A DNA stretch of 22,198 nt from JBOGWA01 sp050693155 (GCA_050693155.1 JBOGWA010000151.1:1-22198), one strand, 5' to 3'. Positions 1 through 7,698 are shown, counted from the stretch's first letter. Made by a program: numbers and translations. The notes: generated by a model from the letters alone, not told the origin.

Positions 1-1
1 C

Positions 2-403
2 ACGTCGGCGCCGGGGGCGTCCCGGTACTTCGCGGGTGGCGTGGTCGCGTATTCGCACGAGGCAAAGCGCGATCTGCTCGGGGTTTCCAAGGACACGCTG
101 GAAGAACACGGGGCCGTGAGCGAGGCCAGCGCCCTGGAGATGGCCCGCGGCGCGGCGGAGCGATTCGGCGCCGACATCGGGATCTCGACGACGGGCGTGG
201 CCGGGCCGGACGAGATCGAAGGGGAGGAGCGGGGAAGGGTCTGGGTGGGGCTAGCTGCGGGAAACACCGAAGAGGCGCGCACGTTTGTGGCTCCGGGCGA
301 TCGGGATCAGGTCAGGGCGTGGGCGGAGCAGGGCGCTCTCGAGCTGCTTCGACGTCACCTGCTCGGCTCCTCGACGAAGACCTCCGCGCCGGGCCCGATC
401 TAG
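2..403 (+). CDS. cinA: CinA / PncC-type nicotinamide-nucleotide amidohydrolase, C-terminal part (5' end outside window)
   Basis: The reading frame is open from base 2, so the gene enters from the left edge; about 133 residues are visible before the TAG at 401-403. The visible part matches the C-terminal CinA (PncC) domain: an SRYFAGGVVAYS segment followed by EAKRDLLGV, then the conserved STTGVAGPDE loop near residues 56-65 of the fragment. The family hydrolyses nicotinamide mononucleotide to nicotinate mononucleotide plus ammonia in the cytoplasmic pyridine-nucleotide salvage cycle. Whether the N-terminal MoCF-like COG1058 domain of full-length CinA is present cannot be seen. The next gene, thpR, starts 12 bases downstream. 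A cinA-thpR-recA order is known from Deinococcus and Thermus, which agrees with this assignment. Identity is confident; full-length architecture is unknown. Confidence 0.9.
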   Translation, partial: TSAPGASRYFAGGVVAYSHEAKRDLLGVSKDTLEEHGAVSEASALEMARGAAERFGADIGISTTGVAGPDEIEGEERGRVWVGLAAGNTEEARTFVAPGDRDQVRAWAEQGALELLRRHLLGSSTKTSAPGPI

Positions 404-414
404 CGACCAGGCGC

Positions 415-1008
415 ATGGGGCGGGATCGGGCCGCGCGCGACGAGGCGAAACCGCTCCGACTCTTCTGCGCCGTCGATATCTCCGATTCGGCGGCCACCGC
501 ACTGGACCGAGCGCTCGAGCCGTGGCGTGCTCGTCTGGCCGACGCTCGCTGGGTTTCGCCCGAGAACCTTCATATAACGCTCAAATTCCTCGGCCGCACC
601 TGGCCCCGGCTTGTGTCCCTCGTCGAGGAGTCATGCGCGAAGGCGGCGACAGAGATCCGCCCGTTCCGGGTTTCGATCGAGGGTCTTGGTGCGTTCCCGT
701 CGGCGCGACGCGCCCGCGTGTTCTGGGCGGGATTGAAGGACGAGGATGGAAGTCTTCCCGCGCTGGCCCGCGCACTCGAGGCGGCATTGGAGAAGGAGTT
801 CCCGCCGGAGAAGCGAGGCTTCAGTCCTCATCTCACGCTTGCTCGGTTCAACCCGCCGGTTCCGCTCGCGGAGTACGCCGAAGAGATGGAGCGGACTCGA
901 ATCGACGCGCCCGCCTTCCGCGTGGGCGAGCTGGTCCTTTACAGAAGTCACCTCTCCCCGCGCGGCGCGCGGTACGAGGCCATCGGGTCCTACCCCTTCG
1001 TGAGATAG
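415..1008 (+). CDS. thpR: RNA 2',3'-cyclic phosphodiesterase (2H phosphoesterase, LigT family)
   Basis: This 198-aa protein carries both HxTx motifs that define the 2H phosphoesterase superfamily: HITL at residues 53-56 and HLTL at 139-142. The two histidines and two threonines are the catalytic set that opens 2',3'-cyclic phosphates on RNA ends. The core opens with the typical RLFCAVDIS strand at residues 15-23, and the length fits the bacterial family (about 180-200 aa). I chose ATG 415 because it lies just after the cinA stop. An earlier in-frame ATG at 319 would add 32 arginine-rich residues that are only the cinA region read in another frame. No strong ribosome-binding site precedes 415, so translation may be coupled to cinA. 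The biological substrate of bacterial ThpR is poorly defined; tRNA-splicing-like ligation is seen in vitro. Confidence 0.88.
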   Translation: MGRDRAARDEAKPLRLFCAVDISDSAATALDRALEPWRARLADARWVSPENLHITLKFLGRTWPRLVSLVEESCAKAATEIRPFRVSIEGLGAFPSARRARVFWAGLKDEDGSLPALARALEAALEKEFPPEKRGFSPHLTLARFNPPVPLAEYAEEMERTRIDAPAFRVGELVLYRSHLSPRGARYEAIGSYPFVR

Positions 1009-1064
1009 GCTGGGGTACGAATCGCGGGCGACCAGCCCGGGATCTGGAGGAAAAGGAGCGCGAG

Positions 1065-1430
1065 ATGGCAGGCGTTGAGAAGAAGAGCCTGGACTCACCC
1101 GACGAGACGCGGACACCGGAGAAGACGAAGGGAGAAGTCGTGCACGTCGGTGGCGTGACGATCGCTCGCGCCACACTCGAGCCGGGATGGCGCTGGTCCG
1201 AGCACATCAAGCCGGTCGCCGGCACCGACAGCTGTCAGTTCCGGCACGTGGGCTACTGCCTCTCAGGCGCGGTTCACACCCAGCACGAGGACGGGACCGA
1301 AGCGGACATCACCGCGGGGGAGGCGTACGTCATCGAGCCGGGGCACGACTCCTGGGTGACGGGCGACGAGCCATTCGTCGGCCTGGAGTTCGAGTCGCCG
1401 ACTGCGGCGGGGTTCGGGAAAGAGTCCTAA
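1065..1430 (+). CDS. Small single-domain cupin protein, function unknown
   Basis: A 121-aa cytoplasmic protein starts at ATG 1065 behind a purine-rich ribosome-binding site (GGAGGAAAAGGAG, about 1046-1058). The first 25 residues are charged and probably disordered. The rest is one cupin barrel. Cupin motif 1 is visible as YCLSGAVHTQHEDGTE with an HxxxH pair (H-T-Q-H) and following acidic residues; motif 2 is GEAYVIEPGHDSW with the PGH signature. These histidines suggest a bound metal ion, but the substrate cannot be read from sequence. No second domain, such as HTH or isomerase, is attached, so it is neither an obvious regulator nor a sugar isomerase. It lies between thpR and the recA promoter and probably ends the cinA-thpR transcript. 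Fold assignment is firm; no function is claimed. Confidence 0.8.
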   Translation: MAGVEKKSLDSPDETRTPEKTKGEVVHVGGVTIARATLEPGWRWSEHIKPVAGTDSCQFRHVGYCLSGAVHTQHEDGTEADITAGEAYVIEPGHDSWVTGDEPFVGLEFESPTAAGFGKES

Positions 1431-1485
1431 CCCGGTCGGGTTCCGATCGCCGACTACCACTAGCGCCTGTAGTTTCCGCACGTCC

Positions 1486-1514
1486 TTGATATCGAACAGG
1501 TGTTCGAGTAAGGT
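1486..1514 (+). promoter_or_regulatory. recA SOS promoter with a perfect LexA box in the spacer
   Basis: A -35 hexamer TTGATA (1486-1491) and a -10 hexamer TAAGGT (1509-1514) are separated by exactly 17 bp. The spacer contains TCGAACAGGTGTTCGA at 1492-1507, a 16-bp palindrome matching the Gram-positive LexA box (CGAAC-N4-GTTCG). LexA bound there would block RNA polymerase. Predicted transcription starts near 1521, giving a leader of about 54 bases with an AAGGG ribosome-binding site (1562-1566) before ATG 1575. The hexamers are assigned by eye; the palindrome is exact. Confidence 0.88.
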
Positions 1515-1574
1515 CCCTATGGTCAGTGATGCGCCGGACTTGACCTGGCGCTGCGAACGACAAGGGTGTAATTT

Positions 1575-2735
1575 ATGTCAGACCCAACGAGTACGGTCGT
1601 CCTCCAAGCGGACGGCAAGGAGGTACGGGTCGTGGAACGCGAACAGATGCTGGACATGGCGCTCCAGCAGATCGAGAAGCAGCACGGCAAGGGCGCGATC
1701 ATGCGTCTTGGGGACCAGGCCGCGGGGAACGGCATTCCCTCGATCCCAACGGGGTCCCTGGCTCTCGACATCGCCCTCGGGATCGGAGGGATGCCCCGGG
1801 GCCGAATCGCCGAGGTCTTCGGGCCGGAGGGATCGGGGAAGACGACGGTCTGCCTGCACATCATCGCCGAGGCCCAGGCGCAAGGCGGGATCGCCGCCTT
1901 CATCGACGCCGAGCACGCGCTCGACCCAACGTACTCGAAGACACTCGGGGTGAATCTCGACGAGTTGCTCGTCAGCCAGCCGGACTCGGGGGAGCAGGCG
2001 CTCGAGATCGCCGACATGCTCGTGCGCTCCGGAGCTCTCGACCTGATCGTGATCGACTCCGTCGCGGCGCTCGTGCCGCGCGCCGAGATCGAGGGCGAGA
2101 TGGGAGACTCCCATATGGGCCTCCAGGCGCGACTGATGTCGCAGGCGATGCGAAAGCTTTCCGGCTCGCTCTCGCGATTCGACACGACGGCCATCTTCAT
2201 CAACCAGCTCCGCGAGAAGATCGGGATCATGTTCGGCAACCCCGAAACGACCCCGGGTGGAAGGGCGCTGAAGTTCTATTCGAGCATCCGGCTCGACATT
2301 CGGAAGATCGACAACCTGAAGGAAGGGACCGAGGTCATCGGCTCTCGAGTCCGGGCGAAGGTAGTGAAGAACAAGGTCGCGCCGCCGTTCCGTCTCGCCG
2401 AGTTCGACATCATATACGGCAAGGGGATCTCGAAGGAGGGCAGCCTCCTGGACGTCGGCGTCGAGCTCGAGATCGTGAAGAAGAGCGGGGCCTGGTTCAC
2501 CTACGAGAACGAGCAGCTCGGTCAGGGTCGGGAGAACGCTCGGCAGTTCCTAGGCGAGCACACCGACATCGCGGTCGAGATCGAGCGGAGGATTCGTGAC
2601 GCCGTCGGGCTCGCTGCGTTCTCGAAGGCGGACGATCAGCCGATCGAGATTGCCGATGGAGCGGCGACCGCGCCGAGCGGCCCGCGTGCGCCGCGTACGA
2701 AGTCGAAGGAGAAAGAGCCGGCAGGCGCCGGCTGA
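1575..2735 (+). CDS. recA: RecA recombinase
   Basis: The 386-aa protein matches RecA along its whole length. After a roughly 18-residue N-terminal extension relative to the E. coli protein come the QIEKQHGKGAIMRLGD helix, the Walker A loop GPEGSGKT at residues 83-90, FIDAEHALDP, the Walker B strand LIVIDSVAALVPRAE, the L2-region FINQLREKIG motif and the NPETTPGGRALKFY segment. RecA forms ATP-dependent filaments on single-stranded DNA, catalyses strand exchange and stimulates LexA self-cleavage. The C-terminal tail is basic and low-complexity (about the last 25 residues) rather than acidic as in E. coli. There is no intein, although recA is a known intein site in actinobacteria. It is preceded by a LexA-box promoter and followed 8 bases later by recX. 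Confidence 0.98.
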   Translation: MSDPTSTVVLQADGKEVRVVEREQMLDMALQQIEKQHGKGAIMRLGDQAAGNGIPSIPTGSLALDIALGIGGMPRGRIAEVFGPEGSGKTTVCLHIIAEAQAQGGIAAFIDAEHALDPTYSKTLGVNLDELLVSQPDSGEQALEIADMLVRSGALDLIVIDSVAALVPRAEIEGEMGDSHMGLQARLMSQAMRKLSGSLSRFDTTAIFINQLREKIGIMFGNPETTPGGRALKFYSSIRLDIRKIDNLKEGTEVIGSRVRAKVVKNKVAPPFRLAEFDIIYGKGISKEGSLLDVGVELEIVKKSGAWFTYENEQLGQGRENARQFLGEHTDIAVEIERRIRDAVGLAAFSKADDQPIEIADGAATAPSGPRAPRTKSKEKEPAGAG

Positions 2736-2743
2736 ACGGGCCC

Positions 2744-3217
2744 GTGAGCGCGCCGCAGCCCCGAGCGAAAGATCGGGCGCTGCGGCTCCTCTCCAGCCGC
2801 TCCCGCAGTCGGGAGGAGCTCCGGCGCAGGCTTCTCCGGGCCGGATTCCACCCGTCGGAGATCGAGTCCGCGATCGAGGACCTCGAGGGCGTGGGGCTCG
2901 TCGACGACGAGCGTTTCGCCCAGGAGCTGACCCGACACGAAGCCGGGCGCCGCGGAAAGGGTCGGCGGGCGGTTGTCGCGTCCCTGCGACGTGCGGGACT
3001 GGAGACCGCGGTCGTCGAACGAGCCGTGATGGGCCTCGAAAACGGGGAAGAGGAGCGCGCGATCGGAGTGGCCGAGAAACGGGCGCGAGCCCTCACCTCC
3101 CTGGATCCGAAGGTTGCACGGAAGCGGCTGTTCGAGTTTCTTCTGCGGCGAGGCTATTCGTACGAGACCGCCCGCGCCGCGTGCCGGAAGGTCCTCGGTG
3201 ACGAGGGCGATCCATGA
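2744..3217 (+). CDS. recX: RecX regulatory protein
   Basis: A 157-aa, strongly charged helical protein begins at GTG 2744, eight bases after recA. It shows the repeated three-helix RecX pattern: a SRSREELRRRLLRAGF module near residues 20-35, the diagnostic LEGVGLVDDERFA motif near 47-59, and a C-terminal FEFLLRRGYSYETARAA module. Its length is typical for the family. RecX binds RecA filaments and limits their ATPase and recombinase activity, so co-transcription with recA gives delayed negative control of the SOS response. The start is supported by the tight spacing to recA; no separate promoter fits in the gap. The stop (TGA 3215-3217) overlaps the ATG of the next gene. Confidence 0.93.
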   Translation: MSAPQPRAKDRALRLLSSRSRSREELRRRLLRAGFHPSEIESAIEDLEGVGLVDDERFAQELTRHEAGRRGKGRRAVVASLRRAGLETAVVERAVMGLENGEEERAIGVAEKRARALTSLDPKVARKRLFEFLLRRGYSYETARAACRKVLGDEGDP

Positions 3218-3507
3218 CCGGCCCGAGCGAGCAGTATCTGCGCCACCTCTCCGATCGCTGGCGGCGTACCGAGGACGGAGCTGCTCGCGAGCTCGCCGAT
3301 GCTCTCTTCCGCGAGCTGCTCGCGGGCCTGGGGCCTTTCACGCAGCGGGAGATGGACGTGCTCTGCCGCGGCGCGACGATCGCCGCGCTCGCCTCGTGCA
3401 TGGCGGGGCTCGTGCGGGAATTCACTCAGCCGGAGGAGGCGCTGGCCTTTATTCAGCTCGTCGCCTGCCGGGCCGCGGTCGAGGCCGAGAACGCCCGCGA
3501 TGCCTGA
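3214..3507 (+). CDS. Unknown 97-aa all-helical protein in the recA-recX operon
   Basis: The ATG overlaps the recX stop in an ATGA arrangement (3214-3217), so translation is probably coupled and the gene shares the recA SOS promoter. The 97-residue product looks fully helical and soluble: an amphipathic N-terminal half rich in Arg and Glu, then a more hydrophobic segment (GATIAALASCMAGLVREF, about residues 53-70) and a final helix with two scattered cysteines (C67-like and C84-like positions). There is no signal peptide, clear transmembrane segment or HTH. I do not recognise the family. The third codon positions are GC-rich as in neighbouring genes and the frame stays open to TGA at 3505-3507, which supports a real gene. 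A role in RecA control or the SOS response is only a guess from position. Confidence 0.7.
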   Translation: MTGPSEQYLRHLSDRWRRTEDGAARELADALFRELLAGLGPFTQREMDVLCRGATIAALASCMAGLVREFTQPEEALAFIQLVACRAAVEAENARDA

Positions 3508-3574
3508 GGCGTGCGGACCGGTCGGCCCGGCCCGATTGCGGGTGTCAAAAGTTCGGCCTTCGTTCACTTTTCTA

Positions 3575-3603
3575 TTGCGTAACCCGCCGGCCGGCCGTAC
3601 AGT
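3575..3603 (+). promoter_or_regulatory. Probable promoter of the rny-miaB-miaA-dapF-dapL-hflX operon
   Basis: TTGCGT (3575-3580) and TACAGT (3598-3603) are 17 bp apart, which fits a housekeeping sigma factor (TANNNT -10 type). The local sequence from 3560 to 3580 is less GC-rich than its surroundings. The predicted start is near 3610, which leaves a leader of roughly 205 bases before rny. No LexA box overlaps it, unlike the recA promoter. Confidence 0.5.
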
Positions 3604-3609
3604 TGTGAC

Positions 3610-3815
3610 GAAAGAGGCCTTGAGTAAACCCCTGTAGGGGGACGAACGAACGACACGCACAGGACGCCGAAAGCTTGACCAACGAGAGACGTTCCAGCGA
3701 AAGCAGCGAGGCGCGAACCGTACTGACAACCTGAGCACGCGCCGTCGCCGTTCGTCGTTCCCATGCGGGGAGAGCCGGGCCCTTTGTGGCTCGGCCTCTT
3801 ACGTTGGGAGGCACG
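3610..3815 (+). promoter_or_regulatory. Long, possibly structured 5' leader of rny
   Basis: Between the predicted start and ATG 3816 there is no convincing ORF. Complementary segments are visible: CCCC-TGTA-GGGG hairpin (3629-3640); GACGAAC (3641-3647) pairing with GTTCGTC (3750-3756); nested inside it GGCGCG (3710-3715) with CGCGCC (3738-3743); and GAGCC (3772-3776) with GGCTC (3788-3792) shortly before the ribosome-binding site GGGAGG (about 3806-3811). I do not recognise a known riboswitch class. The leader could be an autoregulation target of RNase Y, but that is inference. Confidence 0.35.
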
Positions 3816-5348
3816 ATGACGATTGCACTCGCGGCCCTGGCCGCGCTAGCAGTCGGCGCGCTCGTCGGGTATTTCCTGAGGCAGAGGCTTGCCTCGCGCA
3901 CCCTCACGACGGCCGAAAGCCGTGCGCGGAAGCTGGTGGCCGACGCCGAGCAGGAAGCCCAAGAGACCCTCGGCCGATCGATGAAGGAGCTTCGCGAAGA
4001 GACCGCGACCATGCGCCGGGACGCGGAGGAGGATCTGCGCGCGCGGCGCGAGGAAGTAAAGCGACAAGAGGAGCGGCTGACTCAGCAAGAATCCACGCTT
4101 GATGAAAAGACCGCCGAGGTCGAGAAACGAGGCCGCGCGGTCGAGAAGCAGGATCGCCTCCTCGAGCGGGGTCGAGAGGATCTCGATCGGCTGACCGAGC
4201 AGCACCGGCATGACCTCGAACGGGTCGCGGCCATGACGGCGCAGGAGGCAAAGGATGCCCTCGCGGAGCAGATGGTCGGCGATGCAAAGCGGGAAGCGAT
4301 GGCGACCGTTCGCGAGATCGAGGAGCGCGCGCGCGAAGAGGGCGAGGAGCGCGCTCGCAAGATCGTGACCATCGCGATCCAGCGCGTGGCCTCAGAGCAA
4401 ACCTCCGAGTCCAGCGTCTCCGTCTATACGCTTCCATCCGATGACTTGAAGGGGCGGATCATCGGCCGAGAGGGAAGGAATATTCGTGCCTTTGAGGCGA
4501 CGACCGGAGTGAACCTCATCATCGACGACACTCCTGAGGCCGTTGTGCTCTCATGCTTCGACCCCGTGCGCCGTGAAGTGGCGCGGTTGACGCTCGACCG
4601 CCTCGTACAGGACGGGCGCATACAGCCGGCGCGTATCGAGGAGATGCATGAGCGAGCGAGCCGGGAGGTCGAAGAAGCGGTGAAGCGGGCCGGCGAGCAG
4701 GCCCTGATGGAGGTGGGGATCACCGACGCCCACACCGAGATGGTCCGGGTCCTGGGCAGGCTCCAGTACCGGACGTCCTACGGGCAGAACGTGCTCAAAC
4801 ACCTCGTCGAATCCGCTCACATCGCGGGGGTCATGGCCGCGGAGCTCGGGATCGATCCGGAGATCCCGAAACGGGGTGCGCTCATGCACGACATCGGGAA
4901 GGCCCTCACGCCGGAGATCGAGGGGTCCCATGCGCTCATCGGCGCGGAGCTCGCCCGGCGTTTGAAGGAGCGTCCCGAGGTTGTCCACTGCATCGAGTCC
5001 CACCATGGGGAAGTCGAACAGCGGACCATCGAGGCCGTCCTTGCGCAGACGGCCGATCAGATCTCAGGAGGCCGCCCCGGTGCTCGCCGCGAGAGCCTCG
5101 AGACGTACATCAAGCGCCTGGAGCGTCTCGAGGAGATCTGCGAGTCGCACGAGGGAGTCGCCAAGACGTTCGCCATGCAGGCCGGCCGCGAGGTTCGCGT
5201 GATGGTCCAGCCGGAAGCGATCGATGATCTCGCTGCGCAGGTGCTCGCTCGCGACATCGCCAAGCAGATCGAGGAGGAGCTCCAGTATCCGGGTCAGATC
5301 AAGATCACCGTGATTCGCGAGATCCGAGCCGTGGAGGTCGCAAAGTAA
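3816..5348 (+). CDS. rny: Ribonuclease Y, membrane-anchored endoribonuclease
   Basis: This 510-aa protein has the complete RNase Y layout: an N-terminal membrane helix (residues about 2-22), a long charged coiled coil (about 30-190), a KH RNA-binding domain with the IIGREGRN loop at 215-222, and an HD phosphohydrolase domain whose metal-binding His-Asp is H358-D359 within LMHDIGKA. It starts mRNA decay by cleaving single-stranded, AU-rich sites from the inner face of the cell membrane. I chose ATG 3816 because it has GGGAGG about five bases upstream and gives the usual short N-terminus; a GTG at 3786 would add ten residues. It heads an operon into miaB, 14 bases downstream. Its presence next to recA-recX resembles Thermus-type and deep-branching actinobacterial order rather than Streptomyces. 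Confidence 0.96.
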   Translation: MTIALAALAALAVGALVGYFLRQRLASRTLTTAESRARKLVADAEQEAQETLGRSMKELREETATMRRDAEEDLRARREEVKRQEERLTQQESTLDEKTAEVEKRGRAVEKQDRLLERGREDLDRLTEQHRHDLERVAAMTAQEAKDALAEQMVGDAKREAMATVREIEERAREEGEERARKIVTIAIQRVASEQTSESSVSVYTLPSDDLKGRIIGREGRNIRAFEATTGVNLIIDDTPEAVVLSCFDPVRREVARLTLDRLVQDGRIQPARIEEMHERASREVEEAVKRAGEQALMEVGITDAHTEMVRVLGRLQYRTSYGQNVLKHLVESAHIAGVMAAELGIDPEIPKRGALMHDIGKALTPEIEGSHALIGAELARRLKERPEVVHCIESHHGEVEQRTIEAVLAQTADQISGGRPGARRESLETYIKRLERLEEICESHEGVAKTFAMQAGREVRVMVQPEAIDDLAAQVLARDIAKQIEEELQYPGQIKITVIREIRAVEVAK

Positions 5349-5362
5349 ACCAAGGAGCAAAC

Positions 5363-6715
5363 GTGGGCGATCGGTACTTCATCCGGACGTTCGGGTGTCA
5401 GATGAACGAGCACGACTCCGAACGGATCGCGGGGTTGCTCGAGGGAAACGGCCTCCTGCGAACCGACGAGGCAGCCGAGGCCGAGGTGGTCGTCCTCAAC
5501 ACCTGTGCCGTGCGAGAGAACGCCGACAATCGCCTCTACGGGAACCTCGGACGACTTCGGCAGTTGAAGGAGCGAAACCCGGAGATGCGGATCGTCGTGG
5601 CCGGGTGCCTGGCGCAAAAGGATCGAGGTGAGATCCAGCGTCGAGCTCCGTGGGTGGACGTCGTGGTCGGGACATTCGCGCTGGCAGGCCTCCTCGATCT
5701 TCTTCGCCGCGCCCAGCGCGACGGTCCCCAGATGGATATCGCGGAGTACACGGAGGTATTTCCGAGCGCGCTTCCCGCGAGGCGCGAGGTGGCGCATCAC
5801 GCATGGGTTTCGGTCTCCGTCGGTTGCGACAATCTCTGTTCGTTCTGCATCGTGCCTCTGGTCCGCGGCAAGCAACGCTCGCGGGCGCTGGGCGAGATCC
5901 TCGCCGAGGTGCAGTCCCTCGCCGCGGACGGCGTCGTGGAGATCACCCTGCTCGGGCAGAACGTGAACACCTACGGCAGGGATCTGTCGGTTCCCGGATC
6001 CTCTCGACGCCCGTTGTTCGCGGAGCTCCTGCGGACGGTGAACGACGTCGATGGAATCGAACGGATCCGTTTCACGAGCCCCCATCCCCACGACTTCACC
6101 CCGGACGTGATCGAGGCGATGGCGGAGAGCAAGAGCGTGTGCGAGCATCTTCACTTCCCGCTCCAGTCGGGCTCCGACCGAATCCTCAAGCTGATGCGGC
6201 GCTCTTACCGATCGGCCCGGTACCTCGAATGGCTCGATCGCATTCGCAAAGGAATCCCGGGAGTCGCCGTGACCACCGATATCATCGTGGGGTTTCCCGG
6301 CGAGACCGAGGAGGACTTCGAGGCAACCCTGCGCGTCACCGAAGAGGCCTCGTTCGATGCGGCGTATACGTTCCAGTACTCGCCGCGCCCGGGCACGCAG
6401 GCCGGCATGCAGTACGCCGATCGGATGGTGGCACGCGAGATCGTCCAGGATCGTTTCGAGCGCCTCGTCGCCCTGCAGGAGGGAATCTCGCTCCAGCGGA
6501 ACCGCGCGCTCGAGGGCTCGAGGGTCGAGATTCTCGTGGAGGGTCCCGGTCGAAAGGGTGGTGCGCAGGGGCGAACGCGAACGAACAAGGTCGTGAACTT
6601 TCCCGGGCGTGCGGACACCGGCCGGGTCCGGGACGTTCGCATCATCCGGGCACACCCACACCATTTGACGGGCGAAGCGGTTCGCCTGCGGGAGCGGGTG
6701 GCCGTTTCCGCGTGA
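5363..6715 (+). CDS. miaB: tRNA-2-methylthio-N6-dimethylallyladenosine synthase MiaB
   Basis: The 450-aa radical-SAM methylthiotransferase begins at GTG 5363 with an AAGGAG ribosome-binding site at 5352-5357. The N-terminal UPF0004 domain has the three auxiliary-cluster cysteines C12 (FGCQMN), C48 (NTCAVREN) and C82 (AGCLAQK). The radical-SAM cluster CxxxCxxC is C155, C159 and C162, and a TRAM RNA-binding domain fills about the last 70 residues. MiaB inserts sulfur and a methyl group at C2 of i6A37 in tRNAs reading UNN codons, producing ms2i6A37. The substrate base is made by MiaA, encoded directly downstream. The TFGCQMN-to-NTCAVRENA pattern separates it from RimO and MtaB relatives. Its stop overlaps a possible GTG start for miaA. 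Confidence 0.96.
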   Translation: MGDRYFIRTFGCQMNEHDSERIAGLLEGNGLLRTDEAAEAEVVVLNTCAVRENADNRLYGNLGRLRQLKERNPEMRIVVAGCLAQKDRGEIQRRAPWVDVVVGTFALAGLLDLLRRAQRDGPQMDIAEYTEVFPSALPARREVAHHAWVSVSVGCDNLCSFCIVPLVRGKQRSRALGEILAEVQSLAADGVVEITLLGQNVNTYGRDLSVPGSSRRPLFAELLRTVNDVDGIERIRFTSPHPHDFTPDVIEAMAESKSVCEHLHFPLQSGSDRILKLMRRSYRSARYLEWLDRIRKGIPGVAVTTDIIVGFPGETEEDFEATLRVTEEASFDAAYTFQYSPRPGTQAGMQYADRMVAREIVQDRFERLVALQEGISLQRNRALEGSRVEILVEGPGRKGGAQGRTRTNKVVNFPGRADTGRVRDVRIIRAHPHHLTGEAVRLRERVAVSA

Positions 6716-6786
6716 GCCCCGGCGGTACTCCGAGCGCAGTGGCCGGCGGAACTGCTCGGCACCCGAGGTCGGCGACGAGCCACGAC

Positions 6787-7698
6787 ATGCAGATGCTTGC
6801 GCTCGTGGGCCCTACTGCCTCGGGCAAAACCGAAGCCGCGGTCGAGCTGGCCGATCGTCTCGACGCCGAGATCGTCATGGTCGATTCGATGGCGCTGTAC
6901 CGAGGGATGGACGTCGGAACGGCGAAGCCAACGGCGGAGGAGCGGGCCCGAGTACGGCACCATCTCCTCGACGTCGCCGATCCCGACGAGCCGTTCTCCG
7001 TTGCGCGTTTCCAATCCCTTGCGACGTCTGCGATCGCGGACCTTCGTGCGCGGGGGCGAGCGCCGCTGCTCGTCGGCGGGTCGGGTCTGTACTACCGAGC
7101 GGTTGCCGACGACCTCTCGATCCCGGGAACCGAACCAACGACCCGTCGGCTCCTCGAGGCCGAGCTCGTGAGCCTCGGACCCGAGCGGATGCACCGACGG
7201 CTGGCAGCTCTCGATCCGGGAGCAGCAGGGAAGATCGAACCCGAAAACGCCCGCCGCACGATTCGGGCCCTCGAGGTGATCGCCATCACCGGTCGCGCGT
7301 TCTCTTCGTTCGCCGGCGACTGGGAGCGGTATCCGGATGACCGGGTGCTGGCCGCCGGTATCGAGATGGATCCCGGGGCGCTCCGCCGCAGGATCGAGGA
7401 CCGCGCGGCCCACATGGTTGCGGGCGGGTTGATCGAAGAATCGAGAGCGTTGCTCGCTCGTGGGTTCGGCGGCTTCGTAACTGCATCGCAAGCCATCGGG
7501 TACCTTGAGGCCATGCAACATCTCCGCGGACTGATGAGCCTCGAGGAGGTCGTTGCGGCGATCGTTCGCCGCACGAAGAACCTTGCCCGCAGGCAGCTCG
7601 CCTGGTTCCGTCGCGATCCGCGGATCCGCTGGTTCTCCGTTGGGTCGGGAGGGGCAATCGAAGCTCTCGCCGATCTGGAGGACTATTTGGCGCAATGA
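6787..7698 (+). CDS. miaA: tRNA dimethylallyltransferase MiaA
   Basis: From ATG 6787 the 303-aa product starts directly into the P-loop (GPTASGKT, residues 8-15), followed by the substrate-binding DSMALYRGMDVGTAKP motif, the GGSGLYYRA motif and the C-terminal QAIGYLEA and RRTKNLARRQLAWFRR region typical of MiaA. The enzyme transfers a dimethylallyl group from DMAPP to N6 of A37 in tRNA, the step before MiaB. The start is not certain. A GTG at 6712 overlaps the miaB stop (GTGA) and would add 25 hydrophilic residues, hinting at translational coupling, but the family normally begins a few residues before the P-loop, so 6787 is preferred. The stop overlaps the dapF ATG. Confidence 0.95.
   Translation: MQMLALVGPTASGKTEAAVELADRLDAEIVMVDSMALYRGMDVGTAKPTAEERARVRHHLLDVADPDEPFSVARFQSLATSAIADLRARGRAPLLVGGSGLYYRAVADDLSIPGTEPTTRRLLEAELVSLGPERMHRRLAALDPGAAGKIEPENARRTIRALEVIAITGRAFSSFAGDWERYPDDRVLAAGIEMDPGALRRRIEDRAAHMVAGGLIEESRALLARGFGGFVTASQAIGYLEAMQHLRGLMSLEEVVAAIVRRTKNLARRQLAWFRRDPRIRWFSVGSGGAIEALADLEDYLAQ

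Noticed and set aside
285..1064. An extended plus-strand frame joined in front of the cupin gene
   Set aside because: It runs out of frame through cinA and thpR. The cupin has its own ATG at 1065 and ribosome-binding site.
1575..2735. An intein in recA (and in nrdJ)
   Set aside because: Both proteins are continuous at their conserved motifs and of normal length; no splicing-domain block is present.
6712..6786. An N-terminal extension of MiaA from GTG 6712
   Set aside because: The GTGA overlap with miaB is attractive, but the 25 residues are low-complexity and MiaA proteins usually start just before the P-loop. It is kept only as an alternative start.
5294..7695. Two long minus-strand open frames (about 456 and 496 codons)
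   Set aside because: They are opposite miaB and miaA, which have full catalytic motifs. The antisense products show no recognisable domain and have biased composition.
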